Of a stretch of DNA of 64,000 bases, positions 40,201 to 48,292 are shown in pieces. The stretch lies in assembly GCF_020216025.1 (NCBI RefSeq), contig NZ_JAIWNC010000001.1, positions 533,584 through 597,583 on the forward strand. Reading direction: 5' to 3'. The DNA comes from Jidongwangia harbinensis (GTDB taxonomy: Bacteria > Actinomycetota > Actinomycetes > Mycobacteriales > Micromonosporaceae). The notes below the pieces were generated by a model, which had not been told where the DNA came from, ran no database searches, and was given only the letters and a program-made list of their open reading frames with translations. Position 1 is the first letter of the stretch, and every line of letters starts with the position of its first letter. The position numbers and the translations under genes are program-made.

Positions 40201-40397
40201 CGCAGATCGACGCGGCGCAGGAGATCGCCCGGGCCAAGGGCAGCAGCATCACGGACGTCGGACGGCTCGGCCGGGGCGAGTTCTACGCCGCGGTGGAAGG
40301 CTCACGGTTCGTACGCATGCAGGCACCCTTCTGTCTCTCACATCACCCAAAGAGCCCTCTGACGAGCGAAGAGGTCGTTGAGCGCGCGGCACCCTGA
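37272..40397 (+). CDS. Fusion of an AAA-type ATPase and a HerA/FtsK-like ATPase
   Basis: The protein has 1041 residues from the ATG at 37272. The first ATPase (about 25-400) has Walker A GQRGTGKT (62-69) and TVIAVDQIDLLI as Walker B near 235-246, resembling ORC/AAA_16-like domains. A middle region (about 450-620) is unassigned. The second ATPase (about 640-1030) has GSGSGKT (664-670), VLDPNNDLARLGD and MDEAQ near 914-918, like HerA/VirB4/FtsK motors. No nuclease motif is obvious. The partner winged-helix gene precedes it, and a trypsin-STAND system is divergent. Such motors often power DNA handling in anti-phage or repair complexes, but this pair is not one I can name. Confidence 0.8.
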   Translation: MNPDERRALTALRLSWAPTPDDVWRQPPYHVEGLHRDVVDLVLDGVAEAQGEENPIGIALQGQRGTGKTHLLGTVRERVQAEGGYFFLVELFESKAFWRSTAQHMVEGFARPRADGETQLTFFLKQLAEELEIPRPVRRAVIGEYEITRPALDAFVDLLRKHHRQVGIECQDTARALVLQASSSLRAQDVGDCFLRCNDEEEAGSRAAWGMRRGKRSAQEIVRDVSRLLALTGPTVIAVDQIDLLIRQSVKSTAADDRNEWQTSLLLEQIAGGLMTLRENTRRTLSVVSCLPRTWQEIKLQATDTVQDRFREAVWLKEIPTAALGRELIERRFAHKFAGADFTPPHPTWPVDPAAFTDDMQLTPRELLRTIDKHVRKCLADDVIEELRRLVSVPDGTGPEFSPAMSPAPATAAWAGYDHDFPALVAAADPADALAPETEDLVVPGLLRAGLTAWIAERGPAGQSYSIDPPTGGKPVLHARLRQDVGGESDEDEEHWSFRAISARQPIAALNRIRNAVTGAGLTEGVTKRKLFLLRTPEWSSGRRTGEVLEGFRQAGGRSLPFGEDDIKQLIALRELIRRHGEETLRPWFEKRGLTATIAVLREALDESPAERPVPVRAATAAAEVEKPGAGGSDDAVPLGAAADGSRVTVALEALRRHTAIFAGSGSGKTVLIRRLVEECALRGVSAIVLDPNNDLARLGDRSPEPPESWWPGDAELADEYHTNTEVVIWTPRRQSGRPLSFQPLPDFAGIGDDPDVFSAGIDAGVAALAPHARADSQTERARLSKAVLREALTRFARTGSSDLRRFIGLLTDLSEDMTALGEDGVKLAGKMAQLLTAAMINDPLFAGAGAPVDPGDLLTPTAGRRARVSVISFVGLPEEAQRQTFVNQLQLALFAWIRRHPAGDRPLGGLFVMDEAQTFAPSGAMTACTHSTLVLASQARKYGLGLVFATQAPKGLHNRIPGNAATQFFGLLTSMAQIDAAQEIARAKGSSITDVGRLGRGEFYAAVEGSRFVRMQAPFCLSHHPKSPLTSEEVVERAAP

Positions 40398-40553
40398 CGG
40401 GTTCGCGAGTGGACGGTGACAGGCGGTACGTGAATTGCGGTGAGATGAGGTTGTCGTGCGTCGTGCATGAGCCGATCAGGACAGCGCAGCCGCCGGAGGT
40501 GTGACACCGGGTCCTGCTGTCACGGATCGGGGTGTTGCCCGGCCACCACTGAC

Positions 40554-40740
40554 GTGAAGACGATTCTGGTGGTGGGCGGCGGCTAGGCCGGCTTCTACAC
40601 GGCCTGGAAGTTGGAGAAGAGGCTCCGGCGCGACGAAGCGCGGGTCGTGGTGGTCGATCCGCGGCCGCACATGACGAATCAGCCGTTTCTCCCCGAGGTG
40701 CTGGCAAGCTCGCTCCCGGCGGCCCACCACGGCGCCGAGG
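40554..40740 (+). pseudogene. Type II NADH dehydrogenase relic with an internal stop
   Basis: The frame from the GTG at 40554 reads KTILVVGGG, then a TAG where the family has Tyr, then AGFYTAWKLEKRLRR, RVVVVDPRPHMTNQPFLPEV. This is the N-terminal FAD-binding part of NDH-2. Similarity ends after about 60 residues, so both a nonsense codon and a large 3' deletion are present. Confidence 0.75.
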
Positions 40741-41285
40741 ACCGGATCGAGCGGGTCGGCGCCTGCATCTTTCCCCCCACGCTGGCGAGTGTTCCGCCGC
40801 AGCGGATGGAACCGGGCCGACCGGGACGGGAAGATCACGGTCCATCACCTGGACAAGGTCACCCAGGTCGCCCGCGCAGCTACCTCAGCCCGGAGGCCCG
40901 GCTACCCGACGGCCGTACCCATCGGGAGCGCACCGCCGCCATCGTGATCGCGCTCGTCCGCGCCCGGTGCCGGGCCGACGCGGTGCCGGACGAATCGAAG
41001 AACTGATGCCAACGTCCGCGTACATGCCCGGTGGCATCGCCGAACCATCCGGTGTACGACCCTCCGACCCTGCCTGGCGGGCAGACTTCAGCTGGGCGGT
41101 CATTCGTCTCGTGCTGGTGGTGTCCGACGTGGATGCCGGGGCAGCCGTCCACCAGGGTCGGGTCCGAGGCGGCATTCCCCGCAATGACCGATCCCGGTCC
41201 GTCACAGCACCCGAGTCAAGGGGTCACCAAGCGGCGATTCGTGGCTGACCAGCCTTCAGGGACTGCGATTCTTGGAGGGCTGCGG
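40741..41285. other. No recognisable gene
   Basis: The frame after the NDH-2 relic continues open to 41006 but resembles nothing I know. Other frames here lack SD sequences and domains. I see no RNA gene or clear terminator. Confidence 0.4.
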
Positions 41286-42554
41286 TTAGCGATCAGTGCT
41301 GGCTCGGTGAGAGTCGGCCCCGGCGGTGGCGGACCGCTTATCACCGTGGCCGCCGTACCAGTCCAGGACCAGCAGGCACGCGTCGTCGGGCAGAGTGGGA
41401 CCGGCCACCTCGAGGACGCCGTCGCCGAGGACGCGGACGACCTCGCGCGGGTGCAGCCGAGTCAGATCCGGCAATCGGGAGCGCAGATCGAGGGCGGCAG
41501 CACCTCGTTCCAGCATGCCGTCGGTGAGCAACACGAGACGGTCACCGGGCACTAGTTGCAGCTGGTCCGCCCGGTACGGCTTCTGGGCAAGCACTCCGAA
41601 GGGACGGTTCACCGCCAGTGCCACCGGACGCACCGCTCCGCCGCGAGCCAGGAACGGCGCCGGATGCCCGGCGTTGACCACATTGAGCATCCCGGTAGCC
41701 AGATTCAGCCGGCCGAGCAGCCCGGTGGCGAACAGGGACCCGGCCGGCCGGTTGGCGATGACCGCCTGGTTGGCGGCTTGCGCCTGTTCCAGCAGGGTCG
41801 CGCCGCGACGGCGGGCATTGCGGAGCCCGCCGACGCACAGGGTCGCGGTGAGCGCGCTGTCCACACCGTGGCCGACGGCGTCGGTGATGCTCAGATGCAG
41901 CTCGTCACGAGCCAGGCTGTAGTCGAAGGTGTCCCCGCCGATGCTGGCCGCCGGCTCCAGCCACGCCGACAGGGAGAACGAGTCGGCCTCGCAGGTGAAC
42001 GCCTCGGGCAGCAGCCGCCGCTGGATCTCCGCAGCCAGGGTGAACGGTGTCGTGCGCCGACCCCATTCGAACAGGTCGGTGTGTCGCCGGTTGGCGATCA
42101 CCACGAAAGCAAGGGTGTGCGCGGCGTGCGATATCCGCTGCACCACCGTCTCATCCGGCGCGGCCGGCAACGCGAGCTCCAGCAGGCCGATGGCTTCCCC
42201 GCGCTGGGTGACCGGCGCGCGCACCGCGAAACGGTCATCGACCTGCTCGACCAGGACCTGCTGGGTGCGCAGCGCCTGTTCCTGCGGGCCACCGTCGAAC
42301 GGGATCACCTGAGCGACGTCCTGGCCCTGCCGGCGGCCGCCAGTGACTTCGTCGGTCGGGAGGTGCACCAGCCGGACCAGGGCGCGACCGCTCATGTCCG
42401 CGACGAGGAACGACACCCACTTTGCATCCAGGTGCCTGCCGATGGTGCGGGTCACCGCCTCGACCGCGTCGACCGGCGCGGCTTTCTCCACCGCCAGCAG
42501 CACGCCGTCGAGGTCGCTACCGCTCATCGCGCTATCGGTCACGTGACGCAGCAT
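41286..42554 (-). CDS. SpoIIE-type PP2C serine phosphatase with GAF-like sensor
   Basis: A 422-residue protein. Residues about 20-165 look like a GAF-type sensor (VSFLVADMSG, RAPVTQRGEAIGLLELAL). The catalytic part starts with FTLAAEIQRRLLP near 170 and shows ASIGGDTFDY, LSITDAVGHGVDSALTA, NAGHPAPFLARGG and LLTDGMLERG, the metal-binding Asp and Gly motifs of SpoIIE/RsbU phosphatases. These remove phosphate from STAS anti-anti-sigma proteins; one such protein is encoded at 49480-49902. The start is unsure: ATG 42554 or ATG 42527, neither with a good SD. A 14-base palindrome lies just upstream. Confidence 0.88.
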   Translation of the reverse strand: MLRHVTDSAMSGSDLDGVLLAVEKAAPVDAVEAVTRTIGRHLDAKWVSFLVADMSGRALVRLVHLPTDEVTGGRRQGQDVAQVIPFDGGPQEQALRTQQVLVEQVDDRFAVRAPVTQRGEAIGLLELALPAAPDETVVQRISHAAHTLAFVVIANRRHTDLFEWGRRTTPFTLAAEIQRRLLPEAFTCEADSFSLSAWLEPAASIGGDTFDYSLARDELHLSITDAVGHGVDSALTATLCVGGLRNARRRGATLLEQAQAANQAVIANRPAGSLFATGLLGRLNLATGMLNVVNAGHPAPFLARGGAVRPVALAVNRPFGVLAQKPYRADQLQLVPGDRLVLLTDGMLERGAAALDLRSRLPDLTRLHPREVVRVLGDGVLEVAGPTLPDDACLLVLDWYGGHGDKRSATAGADSHRASTDR

Positions 42555-42557
42555 ATG

Positions 42558-42571
42558 CTTGATCGATCAAG
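42558..42571. promoter_or_regulatory. Perfect palindrome CTTGATCGATCAAG
   Basis: This 14-base self-complementary site ends 4 bases upstream of the phosphatase gene's first ATG. Its position suggests an operator over the transcription or translation start. Confidence 0.5.
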
Positions 42572-42830
42572 GACAGCTCACAGAACCCGTCGCCGGCACC
42601 ACCAGCGCGTGTCGGAAAGAGCATTGTCGTGGGCAACCGACCGGCCCAGCGCTCGGATCCCCGCCGACCACGAAGCTGACCCGCTGAGCCCTGGTCGCAG
42701 ACGGTGCCGACTCCACCACGACCCACCGCCGCACCGTCGGCCCTGCGCCTCGCGAGGCCCAACGGATCAGGCCTTCCTGGTCGATCCGGGACTTCAGCCT
42801 CTGAACGACGGACGGGTTAGTCGGGCGCCG

Positions 42831-43514
42831 TCACGCGGCCGGGTGCTCGTGTGGAGACTCGACGAAACGCCGGATCGCGGCGGCCGCCTCGGCGCCGGCG
42901 GTGGACACGACATTGTGGGCGGCTCCGCCGATGGTCACCGCCGTCGCCCTGGACAGGCTGCCGGCCATCCGGTCGAGCCAGGCCTGCGGGGCGATAGGGT
43001 CCTTACTGCCGCGCAGGAGCAGCACCGGCACGCGAATCGCCATGAGTTTGCCGTAGATGTCATCGGTCACCGCGTGATGCAAGGTCGCGAGAATGCGACG
43101 CGCGCCGGCGTCCCGGACGTCACGGGCGAGAATGGCCGTCTGCCGGACGTCCTCGTGCGGCAGATCGCGCAGCAGCCGCCCGGCCTGGCCCCACGCGGTA
43201 GCAGCGGCAGGATCGGTGGTGGGTCCGGTCAGAACGAGCGCGGCCACGAGGTCCGGGCGGCGTATGGCCAGTTCGACGGCGACCTGGCAGCCGAAGGAAT
43301 TGCCGAGCAGCCGCACGGGACCGGTGCCGAGCCGGTCGATCAGATCAGCGATGGTCGCGGCGTGCGCACCGACGTCCAGCGCGGTCGCCGGCTTACCGGA
43401 CAATCCGAAGCCGGCCAGGTCCGGGACGTACACCGAGCCTGGTCCGAGACGGCGTGCGGTCGGCATCAGATAACGGTGTGACACCGCGAGACCGTGCAGC
43501 AGCATCCACGGCAT
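42831..43514 (-). CDS. Alpha/beta hydrolase
   Basis: A 227-residue hydrolase from the ATG at 43514. The nucleophile Ser is in LLGNSFGCQ, the acid Asp in RGSKDPIAP and the His in GGAAHNVV; the oxyanion segment is LLHGLAVSHRY. The order is that of esterase/C-C hydrolase-like alpha/beta hydrolases, and the substrate is unknown. The same frame stays open upstream to about 43600 and reads SLLLHLRERPGDPDA just before the ATG, which looks like the missing first beta strands. The native protein therefore probably starts further upstream at a non-ATG codon, or has lost its start. Confidence 0.8.
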   Translation of the reverse strand: MPWMLLHGLAVSHRYLMPTARRLGPGSVYVPDLAGFGLSGKPATALDVGAHAATIADLIDRLGTGPVRLLGNSFGCQVAVELAIRRPDLVAALVLTGPTTDPAAATAWGQAGRLLRDLPHEDVRQTAILARDVRDAGARRILATLHHAVTDDIYGKLMAIRVPVLLLRGSKDPIAPQAWLDRMAGSLSRATAVTIGGAAHNVVSTAGAEAAAAIRRFVESPHEHPAA

Positions 43515-43784
43515 CGCGTCCGGGTCACCCGGGCGTTCGCGTAGGTGCAGCAGAAGACTGTTGATGTCGTGCGTGCGGCTGATGAAGCCGTCCGCTTCGG
43601 CCGGAGCGGCCAGAGCTGCGCGGCGGTCCCGAGCACCGAGGCTCCCCGGCCGGCTCGTGCGTGTCCGGATGGCGATGGTGAGGCTCCCTGGGTCAGACGT
43701 GGGGCAGTCCTGCGGGCCGGCCGGAAACCCCCCTCCGGCCGGCGCCCGCAGGACTGTCCCCCTCGCGGAAAAAAGCTCTGCGGA

Positions 43785-43984
43785 TCAGCGAGAAGCTGGT
43801 GTACGAGCGGCGGCAATTGCCCGGCCGTGTCGCGCCGCGCGCGGCGGGGCACCGACGGCATGCAGGTGGTGCAGCGCCTGCCGATAGGTTGCGCCTTGGG
43901 CAGGTTCGGGGTGGGCATCGCCGGGAACAGGTCATGTTCGATCTGATAGTTCAGTCCGCGCCCTGGATGATCGATGCTCCCCAT
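43785..43984 (-). pseudogene. Fatty acid desaturase relic, C-terminal pieces
   Basis: From 43984 the frame reads GLNYQIEHDLFPAMPTPNL, the last His-box region of membrane fatty acid desaturases; the usual HH is HD here. After KAQPI it shifts to YRQALHHLHAVGAP, the family's tail, ending at a TGA at 43787-43785. The N-terminal two thirds are missing, along with about 20 residues in the middle. Confidence 0.72.
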
Positions 43985-44141
43985 GGCGCGACTCCTCGGA
44001 ACTAGCCTGCTGCGCAACGGATTCCCTGCGGGCAGACGTGGCCTGATGACAGGCCGCGGAGTCTGGACGGCCGCCGCGTCACCGGTGGAGCGAGATCGCG
44101 GCTCCCGGTGGATACCCCTGAATCGAAGGAGCAAACGGGCC

Positions 44142-44174
44142 GTCGCCTGTCGCCCGGCGCTTAGGACAGGCGAC
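44142..44174. repeat. Strong inverted repeat upstream of transaldolase gene
   Basis: GTCGCCTGTC and GACAGGCGAC are exact 10-base arms around a 13-base loop. It lies 265 bases before the transaldolase ATG and has only a weak T run after it. It may be a terminator for an upstream transcript or a leader hairpin. The rest of 43985-44438 shows no gene. Confidence 0.5.
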
Positions 44175-44438
44175 CGGTTTGTCGAGCCGACCATCATTGT
44201 GGGGTTTGCGAATATTCCTGAAGGGCATCCACGGAGCAGACATCTCCGCTCCGCACCACCAGTTGAGTCAGTTGCCCGACGTGACTTCTCTCGCCTGCTC
44301 AGCGGACCCTGGCAACTCGCCGGTACCGGTTGCGCGGCCGGAAACACATATGCGGGAAAGGTGTCGCCCGTCAGCCAGTCGTGGCGTCGACGTGACGAGA
44401 CCGATGAACCGATCGTGCACCAAGACTCGAGGAGCACC

Positions 44439-45539
44439 ATGACTTCGCTGCAGACCCTGGCCGACCACGGCCAGAGTCCTTGGATCGATCATCTGTCCCG
44501 GGCCTTCGTTCGTGACGGTGACCTTGCCGGGCTGGTCGCCGAGGGGATGGCCGGGGTGACCTCCAATCCCACCATCTTCCAGGCTGCGATCGCTGACGGT
44601 GACGCCTACGACGAGCAGCTACGTGAGGTTCTGCGCGCCCAGGACGACCCGAAGCAGGTGTTCCTCGCCCTGGCGCAGCACGACGTACGCGCCGCGTGTG
44701 ACCTGTTGCGGCCGGTGTACGACCGCGGTGAATCCGCACGTGATGGGTGGGTGTCGCTGGAAGTCGATCCGCATCTGGCTCACGACGCCGAGGCCACCGT
44801 CGAGGAGGCTGTCGCTCTGCACCGGCTGATCGACCGGCCCAACCTGTTCATCAAGATCCCCGGCACGCAGGAAGGTCTGGCTGCTGTCGAGGAGACCATC
44901 GCCCGCGGAATCGCTGTCAACGTCACACTGCTGTTCTCGCTGCAACGACACCAGGCAGCAGCGGAGGCCTACCTGCGCGGGCTGCACCGATTGCGCGATT
45001 CCGGCGGCGACCTGCAGACGGTGGCCTCGGTGGCGTCGTTCTTCGTCTCGCGCGTCGACGCCGAAGCCGACCGGCGCCTCGACGCTCAGGACGGCCCGGC
45101 CGAGCTGAAGGGCACCTTGGCCATCGCGAACGCCAAGCTCGCCTACCAGGCGTACCAGCAGATCTTCACCGGAGCTGAGTGGGACGAACTACAGGCCGCC
45201 GGCGCGTCCCCGCAGCGGTGCCTGTGGGCGTCAACCTCGATGAAAAGCCCGGATCGGCGTGATGTCACCTATGTCGAGGAACTCATCGGCCCGAACACCG
45301 TCACCACCATGCCCCGCGCCACGGTCGAGGCGTTCCTGGATCACGGCAAGGTCGACGACACGCTGACCGACGACCTCGACGAGGCGCGGCGGGTGTTCGA
45401 GCGTTTCGCCGAGGCCGGCATCGACTACGACGACGTCACCGCGGTGCTGGAACGCGAAGGCGTCGACGCGTTCGTCGCGTCGTTCGACAAACTCTTCGAG
45501 GGCATCGCCGGCAAACGGGCCGAGCTCGTCCAGTCCTGA
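44439..45539 (+). CDS. tal: Transaldolase
   Basis: This 366-residue protein matches the longer bacterial transaldolases. GVTSNPTIFQ is near residue 40, LFIKIPGTQEGLAAVEE near 145, NVTLLFSLQRH near 170, and WASTSMKSP carries the Schiff-base Lys. It moves a dihydroxyacetone unit between sugar phosphates in the non-oxidative pentose phosphate pathway. AGGAG four bases before the ATG fixes the start. Transketolase follows 39 bases later, so the two enzymes are coexpressed. Confidence 0.96.
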   Translation: MTSLQTLADHGQSPWIDHLSRAFVRDGDLAGLVAEGMAGVTSNPTIFQAAIADGDAYDEQLREVLRAQDDPKQVFLALAQHDVRAACDLLRPVYDRGESARDGWVSLEVDPHLAHDAEATVEEAVALHRLIDRPNLFIKIPGTQEGLAAVEETIARGIAVNVTLLFSLQRHQAAAEAYLRGLHRLRDSGGDLQTVASVASFFVSRVDAEADRRLDAQDGPAELKGTLAIANAKLAYQAYQQIFTGAEWDELQAAGASPQRCLWASTSMKSPDRRDVTYVEELIGPNTVTTMPRATVEAFLDHGKVDDTLTDDLDEARRVFERFAEAGIDYDDVTAVLEREGVDAFVASFDKLFEGIAGKRAELVQS

Positions 45540-45578
45540 CCGGCCCGCCCCTGTCATCCCACAAGTAAGGACATCGAC

Positions 45579-47777
45579 ATGACCCAGATCCATCAGCTCG
45601 ACCGGCAGGTCACCGCTCCGGTTGCCGACACGGTGGGCTGGGACGGGCTCGATGTCCGGGCCGTGGACACGGCCCGGCTGCTGGCCGCCGACGCGGTGCA
45701 GAAGGTCGGCAACGGCCACCCGGGTACGGCGATGAGCCTGGCTCCGCTGGCCTACCTGCTGTTCCACGACATCATGCGGCACGACCCGAACGACGACCAA
45801 TGGCTGGGCCGGGACCGGTTCGTGCTGTCGGCCGGGCACACCAGCATGACCCTCTACACCCAGCTCTACCTCAGTGGCTACGGCCTGGAACTGGACGACC
45901 TGCGCGCCCTGCGCACCTGGGGTGCCGCCACACCGGGACACCCCGAGTACCGGCACACCCGTGGCGTCGAGATCACCACCGGGCCACTCGGCCAGGGCCT
46001 GGCCAGCGCAGTCGGCATGGCCATGGCCGCCCGCCGCGAGCGCGGCCTGCTCGACCCGGACGCCGCGCCGGGTGCGAGCCCGTTCGACCACCACGTGTAC
46101 GTCATCGCCTCCGACGGCGACCTCATGGAGGGTGTCACCGCCGAGGCGAGCTCCCTGGCCGGGCACCAGCAGCTGGGCAACCTGGTGGTGTTCTACGACG
46201 CCAACCACATCTCCATCGAGGACGACACCGGCATCTCGTTCAGCGAAGACGTCACCGCCCGCTACGCCGCGTACGGCTGGCACGTGCAGACCGTCGACTG
46301 GACCCGCACCGGCAACTACGTCGAGGACATCGACGCCCTGCACGCCGCGATCGAGGCCGCCAAGGCCGACACCGGCCGGCCGTCACTGATCAAACTGCGC
46401 ACCGTCATCGGCTGGCCCGCCCCGACCCTGCAGAACAGCGGCAAGGCCCACGGGTCCGCCCTCGGAGCCGACGAGATCGCCGCGACCAAGCGGCTGCTCG
46501 GCTTCGACCCGGACGCCTCGTTCACCGTCGAGGACGACGTGCTGACCCAGACCCGTACGGTCGTCGCGCGCGGGGCCCGCGTACACCAGGAATGGTTGCC
46601 GGGTTTCCAGGCCTGGCGCACCGCCCATCCGGACCGGGCCGCACTGCTCGACCGGCTACTCAAGCGGCACCTGCCCGACGGCTGGGAGGCGGCCCTGCCG
46701 ACCTTCGCGCCCGACGCCAAGGGCATGGCGACCCGCAAGGCGTCCGGCGAGGTCCTCTCCGCGCTCGCCCCGGTGCTGCCGGAGCTGTGGGGCGGTTCAG
46801 CGGACCTGGCCGAGAGCAACAACACCACCATGACCGGCGAACCCTCGTTCATCCCGGCCGAGCGGCAGACCCGGAACTGGTCCGGCGGCCCGTACGGCCG
46901 GACCCTGCACTTCGGCATCCGCGAGCACGCCATGGGATCGATCCTCAACGGCATCGCTCTGCAGAGCCTGACCCGCCCGTACGGCGGCACCTTCCTCGTG
47001 TTCAGCGACTACATGCGCCCCGCTGTCCGGCTCGCGGCGCTGATGCAGCTGCCCGCGACCTACGTGTGGACCCACGACTCCATCGGCCTCGGGGAGGACG
47101 GTCCCACCCACCAGCCCGTCGAACACCTCGCCGCGCTGCGGGCCATCCCCGGCCTCGACGTCGTCCGGCCCGGCGACGCCAACGAGACCGCCGTCTGCTG
47201 GCGTACCGTCCTGGAACACACCGACCGGCCCGCCGGAATGATCCTCACCCGGCAGAATCTGCCCGTGCTCGACCGGGGACCCGGCGGATACGCCGCAGCG
47301 GGCGGCGCGGCCCGCGGCGGCTACGTCCTGGCCGGCGCGGAGGACGACGCCGCCGTGCTGCTGATCGCCACCGGATCGGAGGTGCAGATCGCCCTGGATG
47401 CGCGCGACCTGCTCGCCGACGACGGCGTCGCCGCCCGGGTGGTCTCGATGCCGTGCCGGGAGTGGTTCGCCCAGCAGCCGCTGTCCTACCGCGACGAGGT
47501 GCTCCCGCCCGCCCAGCGCGCCCGCGTCAGCGTCGAAGCCGGCATCGGCCAGGGCTGGCGCGACATCGTGGGCGACGCCGGACGCATCATCAGCCTGGAG
47601 CACTTCGGCGCTTCCGCCGACTACCAACGGCTCTACCGGGAGTTCGGCATCACCGCCGAAGCCGTCGCCCAGGCAGCCCGCGACAGCATCCACGCCACCA
47701 CGGGGCCGGTCCGCCCCGGCGGAGACCAGCAAACCGCCTCCCCCACCACAGGTGGCACGGGCGACCGACCAGAGTGA
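45579..47777 (+). CDS. tkt: Transketolase
   Basis: This 732-residue protein is full length for transketolase. The thiamine diphosphate domain has GNGHPGTAMSLAPLAYLLF, TTGPLGQGLASAVGMA and ASDGDLMEGVTAEASSLAGH. The pyrimidine domain has HFGIREHAMGSILNG with the catalytic Glu and THDSIGLGEDGPTHQPVEHL. It transfers two-carbon units between pentose phosphate sugars. AAGGA lies 7 bases upstream of the ATG. The C-terminus carries an extra polar tail of about 25 residues. It pairs with the transaldolase gene; other housekeeping copies may exist elsewhere. Confidence 0.97.
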   Translation: MTQIHQLDRQVTAPVADTVGWDGLDVRAVDTARLLAADAVQKVGNGHPGTAMSLAPLAYLLFHDIMRHDPNDDQWLGRDRFVLSAGHTSMTLYTQLYLSGYGLELDDLRALRTWGAATPGHPEYRHTRGVEITTGPLGQGLASAVGMAMAARRERGLLDPDAAPGASPFDHHVYVIASDGDLMEGVTAEASSLAGHQQLGNLVVFYDANHISIEDDTGISFSEDVTARYAAYGWHVQTVDWTRTGNYVEDIDALHAAIEAAKADTGRPSLIKLRTVIGWPAPTLQNSGKAHGSALGADEIAATKRLLGFDPDASFTVEDDVLTQTRTVVARGARVHQEWLPGFQAWRTAHPDRAALLDRLLKRHLPDGWEAALPTFAPDAKGMATRKASGEVLSALAPVLPELWGGSADLAESNNTTMTGEPSFIPAERQTRNWSGGPYGRTLHFGIREHAMGSILNGIALQSLTRPYGGTFLVFSDYMRPAVRLAALMQLPATYVWTHDSIGLGEDGPTHQPVEHLAALRAIPGLDVVRPGDANETAVCWRTVLEHTDRPAGMILTRQNLPVLDRGPGGYAAAGGAARGGYVLAGAEDDAAVLLIATGSEVQIALDARDLLADDGVAARVVSMPCREWFAQQPLSYRDEVLPPAQRARVSVEAGIGQGWRDIVGDAGRIISLEHFGASADYQRLYREFGITAEAVAQAARDSIHATTGPVRPGGDQQTASPTTGGTGDRPE

Positions 47778-47921
47778 CCCACATCCTGTTTGGAAAGGCC
47801 CACCCCGGGCATTCTCTCATCGAAGGCAACGAATTCTGGTTGCCATCCGGAGCTTCCTGTATCAACCCTGTGCCGCTTGAGCGGTATGAGGTCCACGCGT
47901 AAACAGCTCCTGGAGACATCC

Positions 47922-48218
47922 ATGTCGAGCACCACCACCAACCGCACCGACACCTCCTCGAACGGCACGCTGCGCCGCCGCTCGACCGAGACCAAGGCCG
48001 CGTTCAAGACCACCGAGTTCATCGCCTACGTGGTCATCACGGTGGCCGTCCTGATCGCCTCCCTGGTGGTCGACGGCAACGGCAACGGCGACAACGGTTC
48101 CGGCGGCGACTACTTCCGCGCCGACCGCGCCTGGTTCTACATCGTGCTGCTGACCATCGGCTACCTGGTCAGCCGGGGCCTGGCGAAGTCCGGTAGCCGC
48201 GAGCACAACGACGCCTGA
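47922..48218 (+). CDS. Small membrane protein, two transmembrane helices
   Basis: The protein has 98 residues from the ATG at 47922, with GGAGA upstream. After a Thr/Ser-rich head, helix one is about residues 38-56 (YVVITVAVLIASLVV) and helix two about 73-91 (FYIVLLTIGYLVSRGLA). A Gly/Asn/Asp loop lies between. I do not know its function. It has its own 5' gap of 144 bases after transketolase and ends in a clear terminator. Confidence 0.8.
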   Translation: MSSTTTNRTDTSSNGTLRRRSTETKAAFKTTEFIAYVVITVAVLIASLVVDGNGNGDNGSGGDYFRADRAWFYIVLLTIGYLVSRGLAKSGSREHNDA

Positions 48219-48228
48219 CAGTACTGAC

Positions 48229-48269
48229 GACCGCCGTCGACCCCACGCGGGTCGGCGGCGGTCGCTTTT
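48229..48269 (+). terminator. Rho-independent terminator
   Basis: A 15-base-pair stem (one G-T pair) runs from 48229-48243 to 49-63 of the same hundred (48249-48263), with a 5-base loop. GCTTTTC follows directly. It closes the small membrane protein gene. Confidence 0.85.
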
Positions 48270-48292
48270 CCCCGACTGCGAAGGACCTTCCC

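Noticed and set aside
47781..47830. Possible SigB-like promoter (GTTT with GGGCAT about 15 bases on) before the small membrane protein gene
   Set aside because: The match is loose and such pairs occur by chance in this composition; I could not support it.
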